A DNA stretch of 64,000 bases from contig DASTUF010000062.1 in assembly GCA_035759745.1 (NCBI GenBank), forward strand, positions 49,433 to 113,432, in the 5' to 3' direction. Under the pieces are notes generated by a model. The model was not told the origin of the DNA and made no database searches. It saw only the letters and a list, made by a program, of their open reading frames with translations. The first letter of the stretch is position 1; the number at the start of each line of letters is the position of its first letter. Made by a program: the position numbers and the translations under genes. This stretch comes from CAMLHP01 sp035759745. GTDB lineage: Bacteria; Gemmatimonadota; Gemmatimonadetes; Gemmatimonadales; GWC2-71-9. Below, in pieces: positions 1 through 8,401 of this stretch.

Positions 1-529
1 GATGCTGGTGCCGTTCCGGCTCGACGGCCAGCGCCTGGGTACCATGCGCCAGCTGACAATCTTCCGTGACTCGGCGCAGCGTCCCACCACGCTGGAGTTG
101 AGTGTGGCGATGTCGGATTCGCTCGCGCCTGCCCGGCTGGCCGAGTGCATCCTGGCCCTGATGCCCTCCAGCGACACGACCGGCATCACGCCGACCAATT
201 TCAGCTGTGCCTCTGCCGCCGACACCGCTGGCAGGCGCCTGGTCCAGTTCGGCGAACTCCACCTCCGTGATGGGACTGGAAGTTTCCCCTTGCTGGCCCC
301 CGAGGACAAGGTGCAGGAGATCCGAGAGAACTCGGGTGAACGCACCGCTGACCTGGACGAGGCGGCGCAGGATACCCGGGACTCGATCCGGGAGGTGCGA
401 AGAGAGCTGATCGACAGCATCCGGTCGGCGGCGGACTCGCAGGCGCAGGAGAGGCGAGCCGAAGCGATGCGCCTGGTGGACTCGATCGAGGCCAGCCTCG
501 AGTCGCTGGATATGGCCGACGTCCCGTGA
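1..529 (+). CDS. Hypothetical protein, 5' end cut by window edge
   Basis: The reading frame is open from the left edge; the ATG at position 2 may be internal, because the visible protein begins in what looks like the middle of a folded domain, with no signal peptide. About 175 residues are visible. The first half is mixed alpha/beta. The last third (from about residue 100) is strongly charged and helical, rich in Glu, Arg, Asp and Ser, so it is probably a coiled coil or long amphipathic helix. It contains no family motif I recognise. Its stop overlaps the GTG start of the next gene by 3 bases, which suggests co-translation with the amidotransferase. Function unknown. Confidence 0.55.
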   Translation, partial: MLVPFRLDGQRLGTMRQLTIFRDSAQRPTTLELSVAMSDSLAPARLAECILALMPSSDTTGITPTNFSCASAADTAGRRLVQFGELHLRDGTGSFPLLAPEDKVQEIRENSGERTADLDEAAQDTRDSIREVRRELIDSIRSAADSQAQERRAEAMRLVDSIEASLESLDMADVP

Positions 530-1104
530 TCCTGGTCGTCGACAACTACGACAGCTTTACCTGGAACGTGGTCCAGCTGCTGGGCGAGCTCGGCGCCGAC
601 CCTGAAGTGCACCGCAATGACGCGCTCGATGTGCCGGGGGCCCTGGCTCGGCGCCCCCGCGGGATCGTGATCTCCCCCGGACCGGGGGCACCCGCCGACG
701 CGGGCATTTCGGTGCCGTTGGTCCGGGCTGCGTTCGAGCATGGCATCCCGCTGCTGGGGATTTGCCTGGGGCACCAGAGTATCGGCGACGCGTTCGGCGC
801 CACAGTGGGCCGGGCCGACCGGTTGATGCATGGGAAGGTGGGACAGGTAGCGCACACCTCGGAGGACCTCTTTCAGCAGTTGCCGTCGCCCTTTGCTGCC
901 GCGCGCTACCACTCCCTGGTGGTGCGGCCGGAAGGCCTGCCCTCGTGCCTGACGGTACAAGCCTGGTCGGCGGAGACCGCCCCGGGCCAGGAGATCATGG
1001 GTCTCCGGCATGCCGAGCGCCCCATATTCGGGGTCCAATTCCACCCGGAATCCATCGCCACCGAACACGGCCGGACCCTGCTCCGGAACTTCCTCGACGC
1101 CTGA
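526..1104 (+). CDS. trpG: Glutamine amidotransferase subunit of anthranilate/aminodeoxychorismate synthase (TrpG/PabA)
   Basis: This class I glutamine amidotransferase (192 aa, normal length) releases ammonia from glutamine for anthranilate synthase or aminodeoxychorismate synthase. It shows the family opening DNYDSFTWN, the oxyanion-strand PGPG, the nucleophile elbow GICLGHQ with Cys80, and the His-Glu dyad in FHPES near the C-terminus. The start is GTG at 526, overlapping the previous stop. No TrpE or PabB lies next to it, so sequence alone does not say whether it serves tryptophan, folate or both; in many bacteria one copy serves both. The symbol trpG is therefore provisional (pabA equally possible). 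Confidence 0.9.
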   Translation: MILVVDNYDSFTWNVVQLLGELGADPEVHRNDALDVPGALARRPRGIVISPGPGAPADAGISVPLVRAAFEHGIPLLGICLGHQSIGDAFGATVGRADRLMHGKVGQVAHTSEDLFQQLPSPFAAARYHSLVVRPEGLPSCLTVQAWSAETAPGQEIMGLRHAERPIFGVQFHPESIATEHGRTLLRNFLDA

Positions 1105-1113
1105 CGCAGTCCG

Positions 1114-1133
1114 CGTGCCATCCGTGCGGCACG
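1114..1133 (+). terminator. Weak hairpin after trpG/pabA
   Basis: CGTGCC and GGCACG form a 6-bp stem around an 8-base loop, followed by ATCTTTG. It begins 10 bp after the amidotransferase stop. The U-run is poor, so this is only a possible terminator or attenuator before the pyrG promoter region. Confidence 0.3.
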
Positions 1134-1137
1134 ATCT

Positions 1138-1166
1138 TTGACTTGCCCCATCCTCCCGGATTACCT
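1138..1166 (+). promoter_or_regulatory. Candidate sigma-70-type promoter upstream of pyrG
   Basis: TTGACT (1138-1143) and TTACCT (1161-1166) are separated by exactly 17 bp. They lie in the 183-bp gap between the amidotransferase and pyrG, leaving a leader of about 115 bases before the pyrG ATG. The -35 box matches the consensus at 5 of 6 positions; the -10 is weak. This is a pattern-based call only. Confidence 0.4.
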
Positions 1167-1287
1167 TGTGGGACATGCAATCGCATGGCTCAGGGTCGGC
1201 GCACGCCGGCACTTTCCCGCTCCAATCGTGGTTGGTTCATCGGTCGCCGGCCCACCGGCCGGACGCACGTAATGCGGAAGGCGGCGC

Positions 1288-2952
1288 ATGAGTTCGAGTG
1301 GCAGCGGCACCAAATACATCTTCGTCACCGGCGGGGTGGTTTCCTCGCTGGGCAAGGGCATCGCGGCGGCGTCACTGGGGAGGCTGCTGGTCGAGCGCGG
1401 CCTGTCGGTGACGATGCAGAAGTTCGATCCCTATATCAACGTGGATCCGGGCACCATGTCGCCGTTCCAGCACGGCGAAGTGTTCGTCACCGACGACGGT
1501 GCGGAAACCGACCTCGATCTCGGCCACTACGAACGGTTCATCGACCGCTCCCTCTCGCAGCAGAACAACGTCACCACCGGTCGGATCTACCAGACGGTCA
1601 TCGCCAAGGAACGCAGCGGCCAGTATCTCGGCTCCACGGTCCAGGTAATTCCGCATATCACCGACGAGATCAAGTCGGCCATCCGGCGCTCGGCACCGGG
1701 CCACGACGTCGTGATCACCGAGGTCGGGGGCACGGTTGGCGACATCGAGTCGCTGCCGTTCCTCGAGGCCATCCGCCAGTTCCGCCAGGAGATCGGCCGC
1801 GACAACGCGCTGTTCATTCACCTCACGCTGGTGCCGTACATCGCGGCCGCGGGCGAGGTCAAGACCAAGCCCACCCAGCACTCGGTGCGTGAGCTGATGC
1901 AGATCGGGATCCAGCCCGACATCCTGATCTGCCGGAGCGAACGCCCGCTGTCACCCGACATCCGGCGCAAGATTGCGCTCTTCTGCAACGTGGATTTCTC
2001 CTGCGTGGTCGAGAGCCCCGACGTTGCATCGATCTACGAGATTCCGGTGCGGTTCCACGAGCAGGGGCTGGATGGCGTGGTGTGCGAGCGGCTCCGCCTG
2101 GAGACGCCGGAGCCCGACCTCGCGGAGTGGGACCAGATCGTCGAGCGGGTGCTGCGCCCCACCGATGCGGTCAGGATCGCCGTGGTCGGCAAGTACACCG
2201 ACCTGCACGACGCCTACAAGAGCGTCCAGGAAGCGCTGATCCATGGCGGCATCGCCAACAACGCGCGGGTAGACATCGATTGGCTCGGGAGCGATCAGTT
2301 CACGGATGCCGGGCGGACCGCGGAGTTGCTCCAGGGCGTCGACGGGCTGCTGGTGCCGGGCGGTTTCGGGGAACGGGGTGTGGAAGGCATGGTGGAGGCC
2401 GTCCGCTGGGCCCGCGAGAACAGCCTGCCGTTCTTCGGGATCTGCCTCGGGCTGCAGGTGGCGATCATCGAGTTCGCCCGGAACGTGTGCCAGCTGCCCG
2501 ACGTCAACAGCACCGAGTTCCAGCCTGATTGCACCTCGCCAGTGATTTCGCTCATGGCCTCGCAGCGGGACATAACGAGCATGGGTGGCACGATGCGGCT
2601 GGGAGCATACGCCGCGCGGTTGCGCCAGGGATCGCGGGTGGCGCAGGCATACGGTGCGACCGAGATCAGCGAACGTCACCGGCACCGCTGGGAAGTGAGC
2701 AACGCGTATCGCGACGTGCTGGCCGAGTTCGGGCTCCGGCTCTCGGGCCAGTCGCCCGACGGTGGGCTGGTGGAGGTGATCGAGTTGCCCGACCATCCCT
2801 GGTACCTCGGCTGCCAGTTCCACCCCGAACTCAAGTCGCGTCCCACGCGGCCGCACCCGCTGTTCACCGCGTTCGTGCAGGCCGCGCTCGCGCGCCGGCA
2901 GGACCAGGGTGCGCTCACCCGTACCGTCGAGCTCGCCGCCTCGCGCCCATGA
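1288..2952 (+). CDS. pyrG: CTP synthase
   Basis: CTP synthase makes CTP from UTP, ATP and glutamine in the cytoplasm, the last step of de novo pyrimidine nucleotide synthesis. At 554 aa it has full family length. The N-terminal amidoligase half opens with KYIFVTGGVVSSLGKG (P-loop), followed by the conserved KFDPYINVDPGTMSPFQHGE stretch. The C-terminal half is a class I glutamine amidotransferase with the nucleophile in GICLGLQ and a His-Glu pair in FHPEL. The ATG at 1288 fits the usual start just before the first beta strand. The stop overlaps the next start (ATGA), which couples it to the LPS-export genes downstream. Confidence 0.97.
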   Translation: MSSSGSGTKYIFVTGGVVSSLGKGIAAASLGRLLVERGLSVTMQKFDPYINVDPGTMSPFQHGEVFVTDDGAETDLDLGHYERFIDRSLSQQNNVTTGRIYQTVIAKERSGQYLGSTVQVIPHITDEIKSAIRRSAPGHDVVITEVGGTVGDIESLPFLEAIRQFRQEIGRDNALFIHLTLVPYIAAAGEVKTKPTQHSVRELMQIGIQPDILICRSERPLSPDIRRKIALFCNVDFSCVVESPDVASIYEIPVRFHEQGLDGVVCERLRLETPEPDLAEWDQIVERVLRPTDAVRIAVVGKYTDLHDAYKSVQEALIHGGIANNARVDIDWLGSDQFTDAGRTAELLQGVDGLLVPGGFGERGVEGMVEAVRWARENSLPFFGICLGLQVAIIEFARNVCQLPDVNSTEFQPDCTSPVISLMASQRDITSMGGTMRLGAYAARLRQGSRVAQAYGATEISERHRHRWEVSNAYRDVLAEFGLRLSGQSPDGGLVEVIELPDHPWYLGCQFHPELKSRPTRPHPLFTAFVQAALARRQDQGALTRTVELAASRP

Positions 2953-3494
2953 CCGGCGCCCGAGCGCTTCTGGGCGGGCTGGTTGTCGCCCTTGCTGCCG
3001 CTGCCTGCGGCGGTGACGAAATGCGCCCGACCAGCTTGACCGCGGAGGCCGACAGCGCCGACCAGGTGCTGGTGGGCTTCAGTTACAACGTGCTCCGCAA
3101 CGGCATCCGGCGCAGTCTGCTGGAGGCGGACACTGCCTTCTACTACGACACGCGGCAGGTGAGCGTGCTCAAGCGGGTGCGGGCCACCTTTTATGACGAC
3201 GCGGGCGCACCCAGCACGACGCTGACGGCGGACCGGATGGAATACGACCTTCAGGACGGTTCGATGGAGGCGGAGGGCAGTGTCATACTGGTCGGGCCGG
3301 AGGGCCAGCGGCTGACCGGCCAGGCGCTGGTGTACGACGTGGACAAGAACACGCTGTCGAGCGACCAGCCCTTCGTGCTGCTGCGCGGCTCGGAGCGCCT
3401 GGAGGGCGACGGCTTCGAGGCGGATGCCGACTTCACCCGCTTCCAGGCCCGTCGCATGCGCGGCACCGCCGCGCCGGGGAGCAGTGGACCGTGA
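2949..3494 (+). CDS. lptC: LptC-like LPS-export lipoprotein
   Basis: A 181-aa envelope protein. The N-terminus is hydrophobic and ends in a lipobox-like LAAAAC at about residue 20, so it is probably a lipoprotein rather than a TM-anchored LptC. The remainder has the repeating beta-strand pattern of the LptC/OstA fold (tracts such as LTADRMEYDLQDGSMEAEGS). LptC bridges LptB2FG in the inner membrane to LptA in the periplasm. The call rests on this fold-like pattern and on its position directly before an LptA-like gene and lptB. The ATG at 2949 overlaps the pyrG stop by 4 bp. Confidence 0.75.
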   Translation: MTGARALLGGLVVALAAAACGGDEMRPTSLTAEADSADQVLVGFSYNVLRNGIRRSLLEADTAFYYDTRQVSVLKRVRATFYDDAGAPSTTLTADRMEYDLQDGSMEAEGSVILVGPEGQRLTGQALVYDVDKNTLSSDQPFVLLRGSERLEGDGFEADADFTRFQARRMRGTAAPGSSGP

Positions 3495-4798
3495 CCAGGC
3501 TGGCGATCCGGTGCGCATGGGTGATCGCGCTGGTGCTCGGGAGCGCCGCGTCCCTTGCCGCCCAGGGCCAGGGTCGCTGCCAGATCCGCTTCAGCACCCA
3601 GGGCGTCGGAGGCTTCGTGCGCTCGGCCGGCGGCGAGCTCAACTGGGCGTCGGGTGGAGTGGAGATGTCGTGCGTCGGTCAGCCGGTGTTCATCTCCACC
3701 GACAGCGCCGTGCGCTATCCCAACGGCGACGTCGACCTGGTGGGCCGGGTGCGCTACCGCGACACGACCGTCACCATTGCCGCCAACCGCGCCCGGTTCC
3801 GCCGAGGCACCGAGAGCTGGGAGGCGCGCGGCAACGTGGCGGTGCGCAACCTCGAGACCGGCTCCACCATGACCGGTCCATCGATCGACTATTACCGGGC
3901 CGTGGCGGGAGTCCGGGACAGTTCTGAGGTGGTGGCGACCGGCCGGCCGCACATCGAGTACTTCGACGCCGACTCGACGGGCGATGGCACTCGCGAACCC
4001 TACCAGATCGATGCGGACCGGCTGCGCGCGCGCGGCAAGTCGCTCATCTGGGCCGGCGGCCGGGTGACCATCGACCGGAGCGACCTGTCGGCCCAGGCGG
4101 ATTCCATGCGGCTGGATACCGGCGAGCGGGATGACGGCACGCTGCTGGGCGGCGATCCGGTATTTCGGGGGCTGGGGCCGGACAGTTTCGAAGTCCAGGG
4201 ACGCCGCATCGACTTCCGGCTGCAGCAGCGCGAAGTGACCTGGGTGCTCGCCAGTGACAGTGCGCACGCGGAGCAGCGGCAGTGGGCCCTCGACGGCGAC
4301 ACCATTGCGGTCAGCGTCGAGAACCGGGCAGTGCAGCGACTGGACGCGTGGGGCACGGTGCGACGCGCGGTCGGGGTCTCCGACGACTACGACATAAAGG
4401 GCGATTCCGTGGTAGTGGAGACGCCGGGCGAGGTGCTGCTCGGGTTGCAGGCACACGGGGATGCCTGGCTGGGTGGTGAGGTCGACTCGACCCTGCAGGA
4501 GCGCGACTGGCTGTCCGGCGACATCGTTCGCGCGGAGTTCGTCGCGGACTCCACGTCGGACAGCACCGGCAGCCGGCTGGTGGAACTCACCGCGGCCGGC
4601 GATGCCCGCTCGTTCCAGGTCACCGAACCCGAGTCGGTGGGAGAGCAATCCTCGCTGGCGTACGTGCGTGGCAACAGCATTACGGTGCGCATGAAGACCG
4701 AGGGACCGGAAGAAGTCGATCGGATCGAAGTGACCGGGCAGGTCGAGGGGGTCCAGCTCGATCCCGCCGGCCGTTCCCGCTCGATCAGGCCGCAGTGA
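3491..4798 (+). CDS. LptA/OstA-like periplasmic protein
   Basis: A 435-aa protein with a clear signal peptide (hydrophobic segment ending near AAQGQG, about residue 26). The mature part is made almost wholly of short beta strands typical of OstA/LptA beta-jellyroll domains, with repeated phrases such as ARGNVAVRNLETGSTMTG and RLRARGKSLIWAGG. LptA proteins form the periplasmic bridge that carries LPS to LptD. At 435 aa it is more than twice the size of E. coli LptA, so it may hold two or more OstA units or combine LptA with another bridge segment. It starts at GTG 3491, overlapping lptC by 4 bp, and its stop overlaps lptB. Confidence 0.7.
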   Translation: MTRLAIRCAWVIALVLGSAASLAAQGQGRCQIRFSTQGVGGFVRSAGGELNWASGGVEMSCVGQPVFISTDSAVRYPNGDVDLVGRVRYRDTTVTIAANRARFRRGTESWEARGNVAVRNLETGSTMTGPSIDYYRAVAGVRDSSEVVATGRPHIEYFDADSTGDGTREPYQIDADRLRARGKSLIWAGGRVTIDRSDLSAQADSMRLDTGERDDGTLLGGDPVFRGLGPDSFEVQGRRIDFRLQQREVTWVLASDSAHAEQRQWALDGDTIAVSVENRAVQRLDAWGTVRRAVGVSDDYDIKGDSVVVETPGEVLLGLQAHGDAWLGGEVDSTLQERDWLSGDIVRAEFVADSTSDSTGSRLVELTAAGDARSFQVTEPESVGEQSSLAYVRGNSITVRMKTEGPEEVDRIEVTGQVEGVQLDPAGRSRSIRPQ

Positions 4799-5952
4799 GC
4801 ACCAGCTGGCTGGGCGCCGTCTCGCGGCGCGATCCATCGGTCTCGCTCACATTGGCGGCGCTGGTGCGCGCAGCGGGCCCCCACGGCGCGTCGGGACTGC
4901 CCGAGCTGCTCGAGGCGTATCGCGAGACGTTCCTGCTCACCTATCGCGACCTGGTGCGGGGGAACGAGCCCGACCTCTCCGAGACCGAGATCCGGGAGCA
5001 CCTCCAGAAGTCGCTCCTGCCTCGGCTCGCGCACGAGGGATGGATCGACGACACCGCCGCGATCGACTGGGAAGCGATCCAGGCCATCGGCGAGTGGTGG
5101 CTCAACGTGGCTGCGGCCCGGGCCGCGTCGTTCGATGCGCTGGTCCTGATCGCGCGTGAAAGCGTCCGGTTTCGCGACCGCGGCCCGGCCACAAGCGCGC
5201 GCAGCGTGCTCGAGGGGATCGAGCTCACCAAGAGCTATCGCCACCGGCGGGTGGTCGATACCGTGAGCGTGCGGCTGGAGCAGGGCGAGATTGTGGGCCT
5301 GCTGGGCCCCAACGGTGCGGGCAAGACCACCAGCTTCTACCTGATCACCGGGCTCATCCGCCCGGAACACGGCAAGGTGCTGCTGGACGGCCGGGATATC
5401 ACCTCGCTGCCGATGTACCGGCGGGCGCGACTTGGTCTGGGCTATCTGGCGCAGGAGCCCTCGGTCTTCCGGCGGTTGAGCGTCGAGGACAACATCAGGG
5501 CCATCCTCGAAGTGCGAGGTCTGGCGGCCCGGAAGCGGGAGCAGGAGCTCGAGCGGGTGCTGGACGAGCTCTCGATCCGGCATCTTCGGCGGCACATGGC
5601 CTACTCGCTGTCGGGCGGCGAGCGCCGCCGGCTCGAGATCACCCGCGCGCTGGTGACGGAGCCCAAGTTCATGCTCCTCGATGAGCCGTTTGCCGGCGTG
5701 GATCCGATCGCCGTGCACGACATCCAGACCATCGTGGCTGGGTTGCGCCACCGGGGGATCGGTGTGCTGATCACCGATCACAATGTGGAGCAGACGCTCG
5801 ACATCGTGGATCGCGCGTACATCATGTTTGATGGCAAGGTGCAGGCGTCCGGCACGGTGCGGGACCTGGTCTACAACGATCGTGTGGCGCAACGCTATCT
5901 CGGGCCGACACTGACGTCGCGACTCCGGGCAAGGTTGGAGGCGGTAGCATGA
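4795..5952 (+). CDS. lptB: LptB ATPase with an extra N-terminal domain of about 137 residues
   Basis: The C-terminal 245 residues are a typical LptB ABC ATPase that powers LPS extraction from the inner membrane. Walker A is GPNGAGKTT (about 171-179), the signature is LSGGERRRLE, and Walker B is FMLLDEPFAGVDP, followed by the LptB-type ITDHNVEQTL switch region. Residues 1 to about 137 form an unrelated, mostly helical segment with no motif I recognise, where a normal LptB would begin near SVLEGIELTKSY. The GTG start at 4795 overlaps the lptA stop (GTGA), which supports the long form. An internal GTG at 5206 could in principle start a short LptB. The order lptC-lptA-lptB-rpoN matches Proteobacteria. 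Confidence 0.92.
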   Translation: MSTSWLGAVSRRDPSVSLTLAALVRAAGPHGASGLPELLEAYRETFLLTYRDLVRGNEPDLSETEIREHLQKSLLPRLAHEGWIDDTAAIDWEAIQAIGEWWLNVAAARAASFDALVLIARESVRFRDRGPATSARSVLEGIELTKSYRHRRVVDTVSVRLEQGEIVGLLGPNGAGKTTSFYLITGLIRPEHGKVLLDGRDITSLPMYRRARLGLGYLAQEPSVFRRLSVEDNIRAILEVRGLAARKREQELERVLDELSIRHLRRHMAYSLSGGERRRLEITRALVTEPKFMLLDEPFAGVDPIAVHDIQTIVAGLRHRGIGVLITDHNVEQTLDIVDRAYIMFDGKVQASGTVRDLVYNDRVAQRYLGPTLTSRLRARLEAVA

Positions 5953-7439
5953 AGACCGGACTGTCACAGACGGCGGGACTGCGTCAGGAGCTGCGGGTCA
6001 ACCCTCGGCTCTATCAGGCCATGGACATGCTGTACATGCCCATGATGGACCTGCAGCAGCACCTCAAGCAGGAGCTGCTGGCCAACCCGTTCCTCGAGTT
6101 GCTCGAGCCGGAGGAGGACGAGACGGCCGAGGAGAAGCCGGCGGAGCAGGAGAAGGAGCAGGCCAAGAAGGACGACGAGGTGGACTGGGAGGAGATCCTG
6201 CTCAACGGCTTCGAGGTCGGCGGCCAGCGGGAACAGTTCGAGGCCACCGAGTACATCGAGCCGGTAACGGTCGAGACCACCGACCTCTCCGATCACCTGC
6301 GCGAACAGCTCCAGATGATGGACCTCACGCCCCGGCAGCGGCTGCTGGGCGAGGAGTTCCTGGGCAACATCAAGGACGACGGCTACCTCGCCGCCTCGCT
6401 GGAGGAGATCCTCGCGTCGATCAACCACCTGGTCGAGGGGCACCTTGCCCATGACGACGAGGACGAGGACGACGAAGCGGACGAGGCCGCCGCACCGGCC
6501 ACACCGGGTGTGGTGCTCTATTCCATGGAGGAAGCCGAGGCGATGCTGGAGCTGGTGCAGCACCTCGATCCGCCCGGCGTGGCCGCGCGCGACCTTCGGG
6601 AGTGCCTGCTCATCCAGATGCGCGAGGCGAAGGAGGATGGGTCACTGACCTACCGCCTGGTCCACGATGCCTTCCAGGACCTGATCGCCCACCGCTGGAA
6701 CGACCTGGCCCGGCGGTTCGAGGTGGAGCCGCGCACGGTGCAGGCCGCCGCCGACGCGCTCGCGAAATACGATCCCAAGCCGGGCCTCAAGTATTCCAAT
6801 CGGGGCGATGGCTACATTATCCCCGACCTCCTGGTGGACAAGATCGACGGCCGCTACCAGGTCTTCCTGAATGACTCGGGCGTGCCGCGGCTGCGGCTGT
6901 CGCGAGCCTACCAGGAGATCGCCCGCGACAAGAAGAAGATGACCCCGGAGAACCGTGAGTTCATCGCCTCGCGGATGAACAGCGCCAACTGGATGATCCA
7001 GGCCATCGAGCAGCGCCGCCAGACCATGCTCAAGGTGATGAACTTCATCGTGGACCGGCAGCGGGACTTCTTCGAGAAGGGCATCGAGTACCTGCGCCCG
7101 CTCACGCTGCGCGAGGTGGCCGACGTCATCAACATGCACGAAAGCACCGTTAGCCGGGTGACCAACGAGAAGTTCGTGCAAACGCCGCGCGGGGTCCTCC
7201 CGCTCAAGTTCTTCTTTTCCAGCGCGCTCAGTACCGCGTCGGGTGAGGACGCCAGCGCACGCTCGATCCGCGCCAAGCTCGAGAAGATGGTCGGCGAGGA
7301 GAATTCGGCCAAGCCGCTGACCGACCAGCAGATCGTGCACCTGTTCCAGGAGCAGGGCATCCAGATCGCCCGGCGTACCGTCGCCAAGTACCGGGACCAG
7401 CTGGGCATTCTTCCCGCCCGGATGCGCAAGCGGGTATGA
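5949..7439 (+). CDS. rpoN: RNA polymerase sigma-54 factor
   Basis: Sigma-54 (496 aa) directs RNA polymerase to -24/-12 promoters that need AAA+ enhancer-binding activators. The Gln/Leu-rich region I is at the N-terminus (LSQTAGLRQELRVNPRLYQAM). A highly acidic region II covers about residues 55-80. The core-binding region and the HTH domain (REVADVINMHESTVSRVTN) follow, and the C-terminal RpoN box reads ARRTVAKYRDQLGI. A second acidic insert (DDEDEDDEADEAA, about 168-180) interrupts the core-binding domain. The start overlaps lptB by 4 bp. No sigma-54 activator lies in the window. Confidence 0.96.
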   Translation: MKTGLSQTAGLRQELRVNPRLYQAMDMLYMPMMDLQQHLKQELLANPFLELLEPEEDETAEEKPAEQEKEQAKKDDEVDWEEILLNGFEVGGQREQFEATEYIEPVTVETTDLSDHLREQLQMMDLTPRQRLLGEEFLGNIKDDGYLAASLEEILASINHLVEGHLAHDDEDEDDEADEAAAPATPGVVLYSMEEAEAMLELVQHLDPPGVAARDLRECLLIQMREAKEDGSLTYRLVHDAFQDLIAHRWNDLARRFEVEPRTVQAAADALAKYDPKPGLKYSNRGDGYIIPDLLVDKIDGRYQVFLNDSGVPRLRLSRAYQEIARDKKKMTPENREFIASRMNSANWMIQAIEQRRQTMLKVMNFIVDRQRDFFEKGIEYLRPLTLREVADVINMHESTVSRVTNEKFVQTPRGVLPLKFFFSSALSTASGEDASARSIRAKLEKMVGEENSAKPLTDQQIVHLFQEQGIQIARRTVAKYRDQLGILPARMRKRV

Positions 7440-8395
7440 CCGCGCTCCCGGCCCGAGTGCCGGTGGACGTCAGCGTGCTGGTGCCCGCCAAGGACGAGGC
7501 GGAAAACCTGCCGGAGTTCGTGCGCCTCACCCGCGAAGCACTGGACCAGGCCGGTTTCCGCTGGGAGCTGGTGATCGTCGACGATGGTTCTCGCGACGAC
7601 TCCGAACAGGTGCTGGCGATGCTGGCGAACGACCATCCGAACCTGCGGGTGGTGACCCATCGCAGCCAGCGGGGCATCGCCGACGCGCTCCAGTCCGCCG
7701 GCCAGGTCGCCCGCGGCGACATCTTCGTGTTCTATCCCGCCGACCTCCAGTATCTGCCGGAAGACATTCCGGGGCTGGTGCTCCCCATCCTCGAGGGGCG
7801 CGCCGACATGGTCACCGGCACCAAGCAGGGCGCCTACGAGAAGGCGTTCGTGTCCGGGGTGTACAACGGCCTGTCGCGACTGCTCTTCGGCGTTCGGGTC
7901 ACCGACCTCAATTCGGTGAAGGCCTTCCGCCGGGAGGTCATGGAGGGCATGGCACTCCGCCCCGACTGGCATCGCTTCATGGTGGTGATCGCCGCGGTGG
8001 ACGGCTATCGCATCGTGAGTCGCCCGGTGCCATTGCACCCGCGCCGGGCCGGCACGTCCAAGTTCACCTGGAAGCGGATTCCGGTCGGCGTGATGGACCT
8101 CATCTCGGTGTGGTTCTCGCTCCGCTTCGGCCGGAAGCCGATGCTCTTCTTCGGCCTCGCCGGAGCCGCGCTCTTCCTCGTGGGTTTCCTCGCGGGCATC
8201 GCAGCGCTGGTGCTGCGCTTCGGCTATGGCGTGGGATTCCGCCCGCTGGTGGACCTGGTATCGATGATGGTCATCTCCGGCATTGCCCTGTTCGGTTTCG
8301 GCTTTGTGGGCGAGATGATCGCCGGGCTGCGGGAGGAGAACCGCGAGCTTCTCCGGCGACTCTCCCGGTTCGTTCCTCCCGACGACACGGCCTGA
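7436..8395 (+). CDS. GT2 family glycosyltransferase with C-terminal membrane segments
   Basis: A 319-aa dolichyl/undecaprenyl-phosphate sugar synthase-like GT2 enzyme. The N-terminal half has the GT-A opening SVLVPAKDEAENLPE and IVDDGSRDD. Two hydrophobic segments near residues 230-290 end in a short charged tail. Such enzymes charge a polyprenyl phosphate with a hexose for envelope glycosylation. The usual DAD (DxD) metal site is written PADLQ here, so the first Asp is replaced by Pro. It starts 4 bp inside rpoN, and a GT4 enzyme follows after 6 bp. The acceptor and donor are not determined. Confidence 0.85.
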   Translation: MTALPARVPVDVSVLVPAKDEAENLPEFVRLTREALDQAGFRWELVIVDDGSRDDSEQVLAMLANDHPNLRVVTHRSQRGIADALQSAGQVARGDIFVFYPADLQYLPEDIPGLVLPILEGRADMVTGTKQGAYEKAFVSGVYNGLSRLLFGVRVTDLNSVKAFRREVMEGMALRPDWHRFMVVIAAVDGYRIVSRPVPLHPRRAGTSKFTWKRIPVGVMDLISVWFSLRFGRKPMLFFGLAGAALFLVGFLAGIAALVLRFGYGVGFRPLVDLVSMMVISGIALFGFGFVGEMIAGLREENRELLRRLSRFVPPDDTA

Positions 8396-8401
8396 CCCAG
8401 C

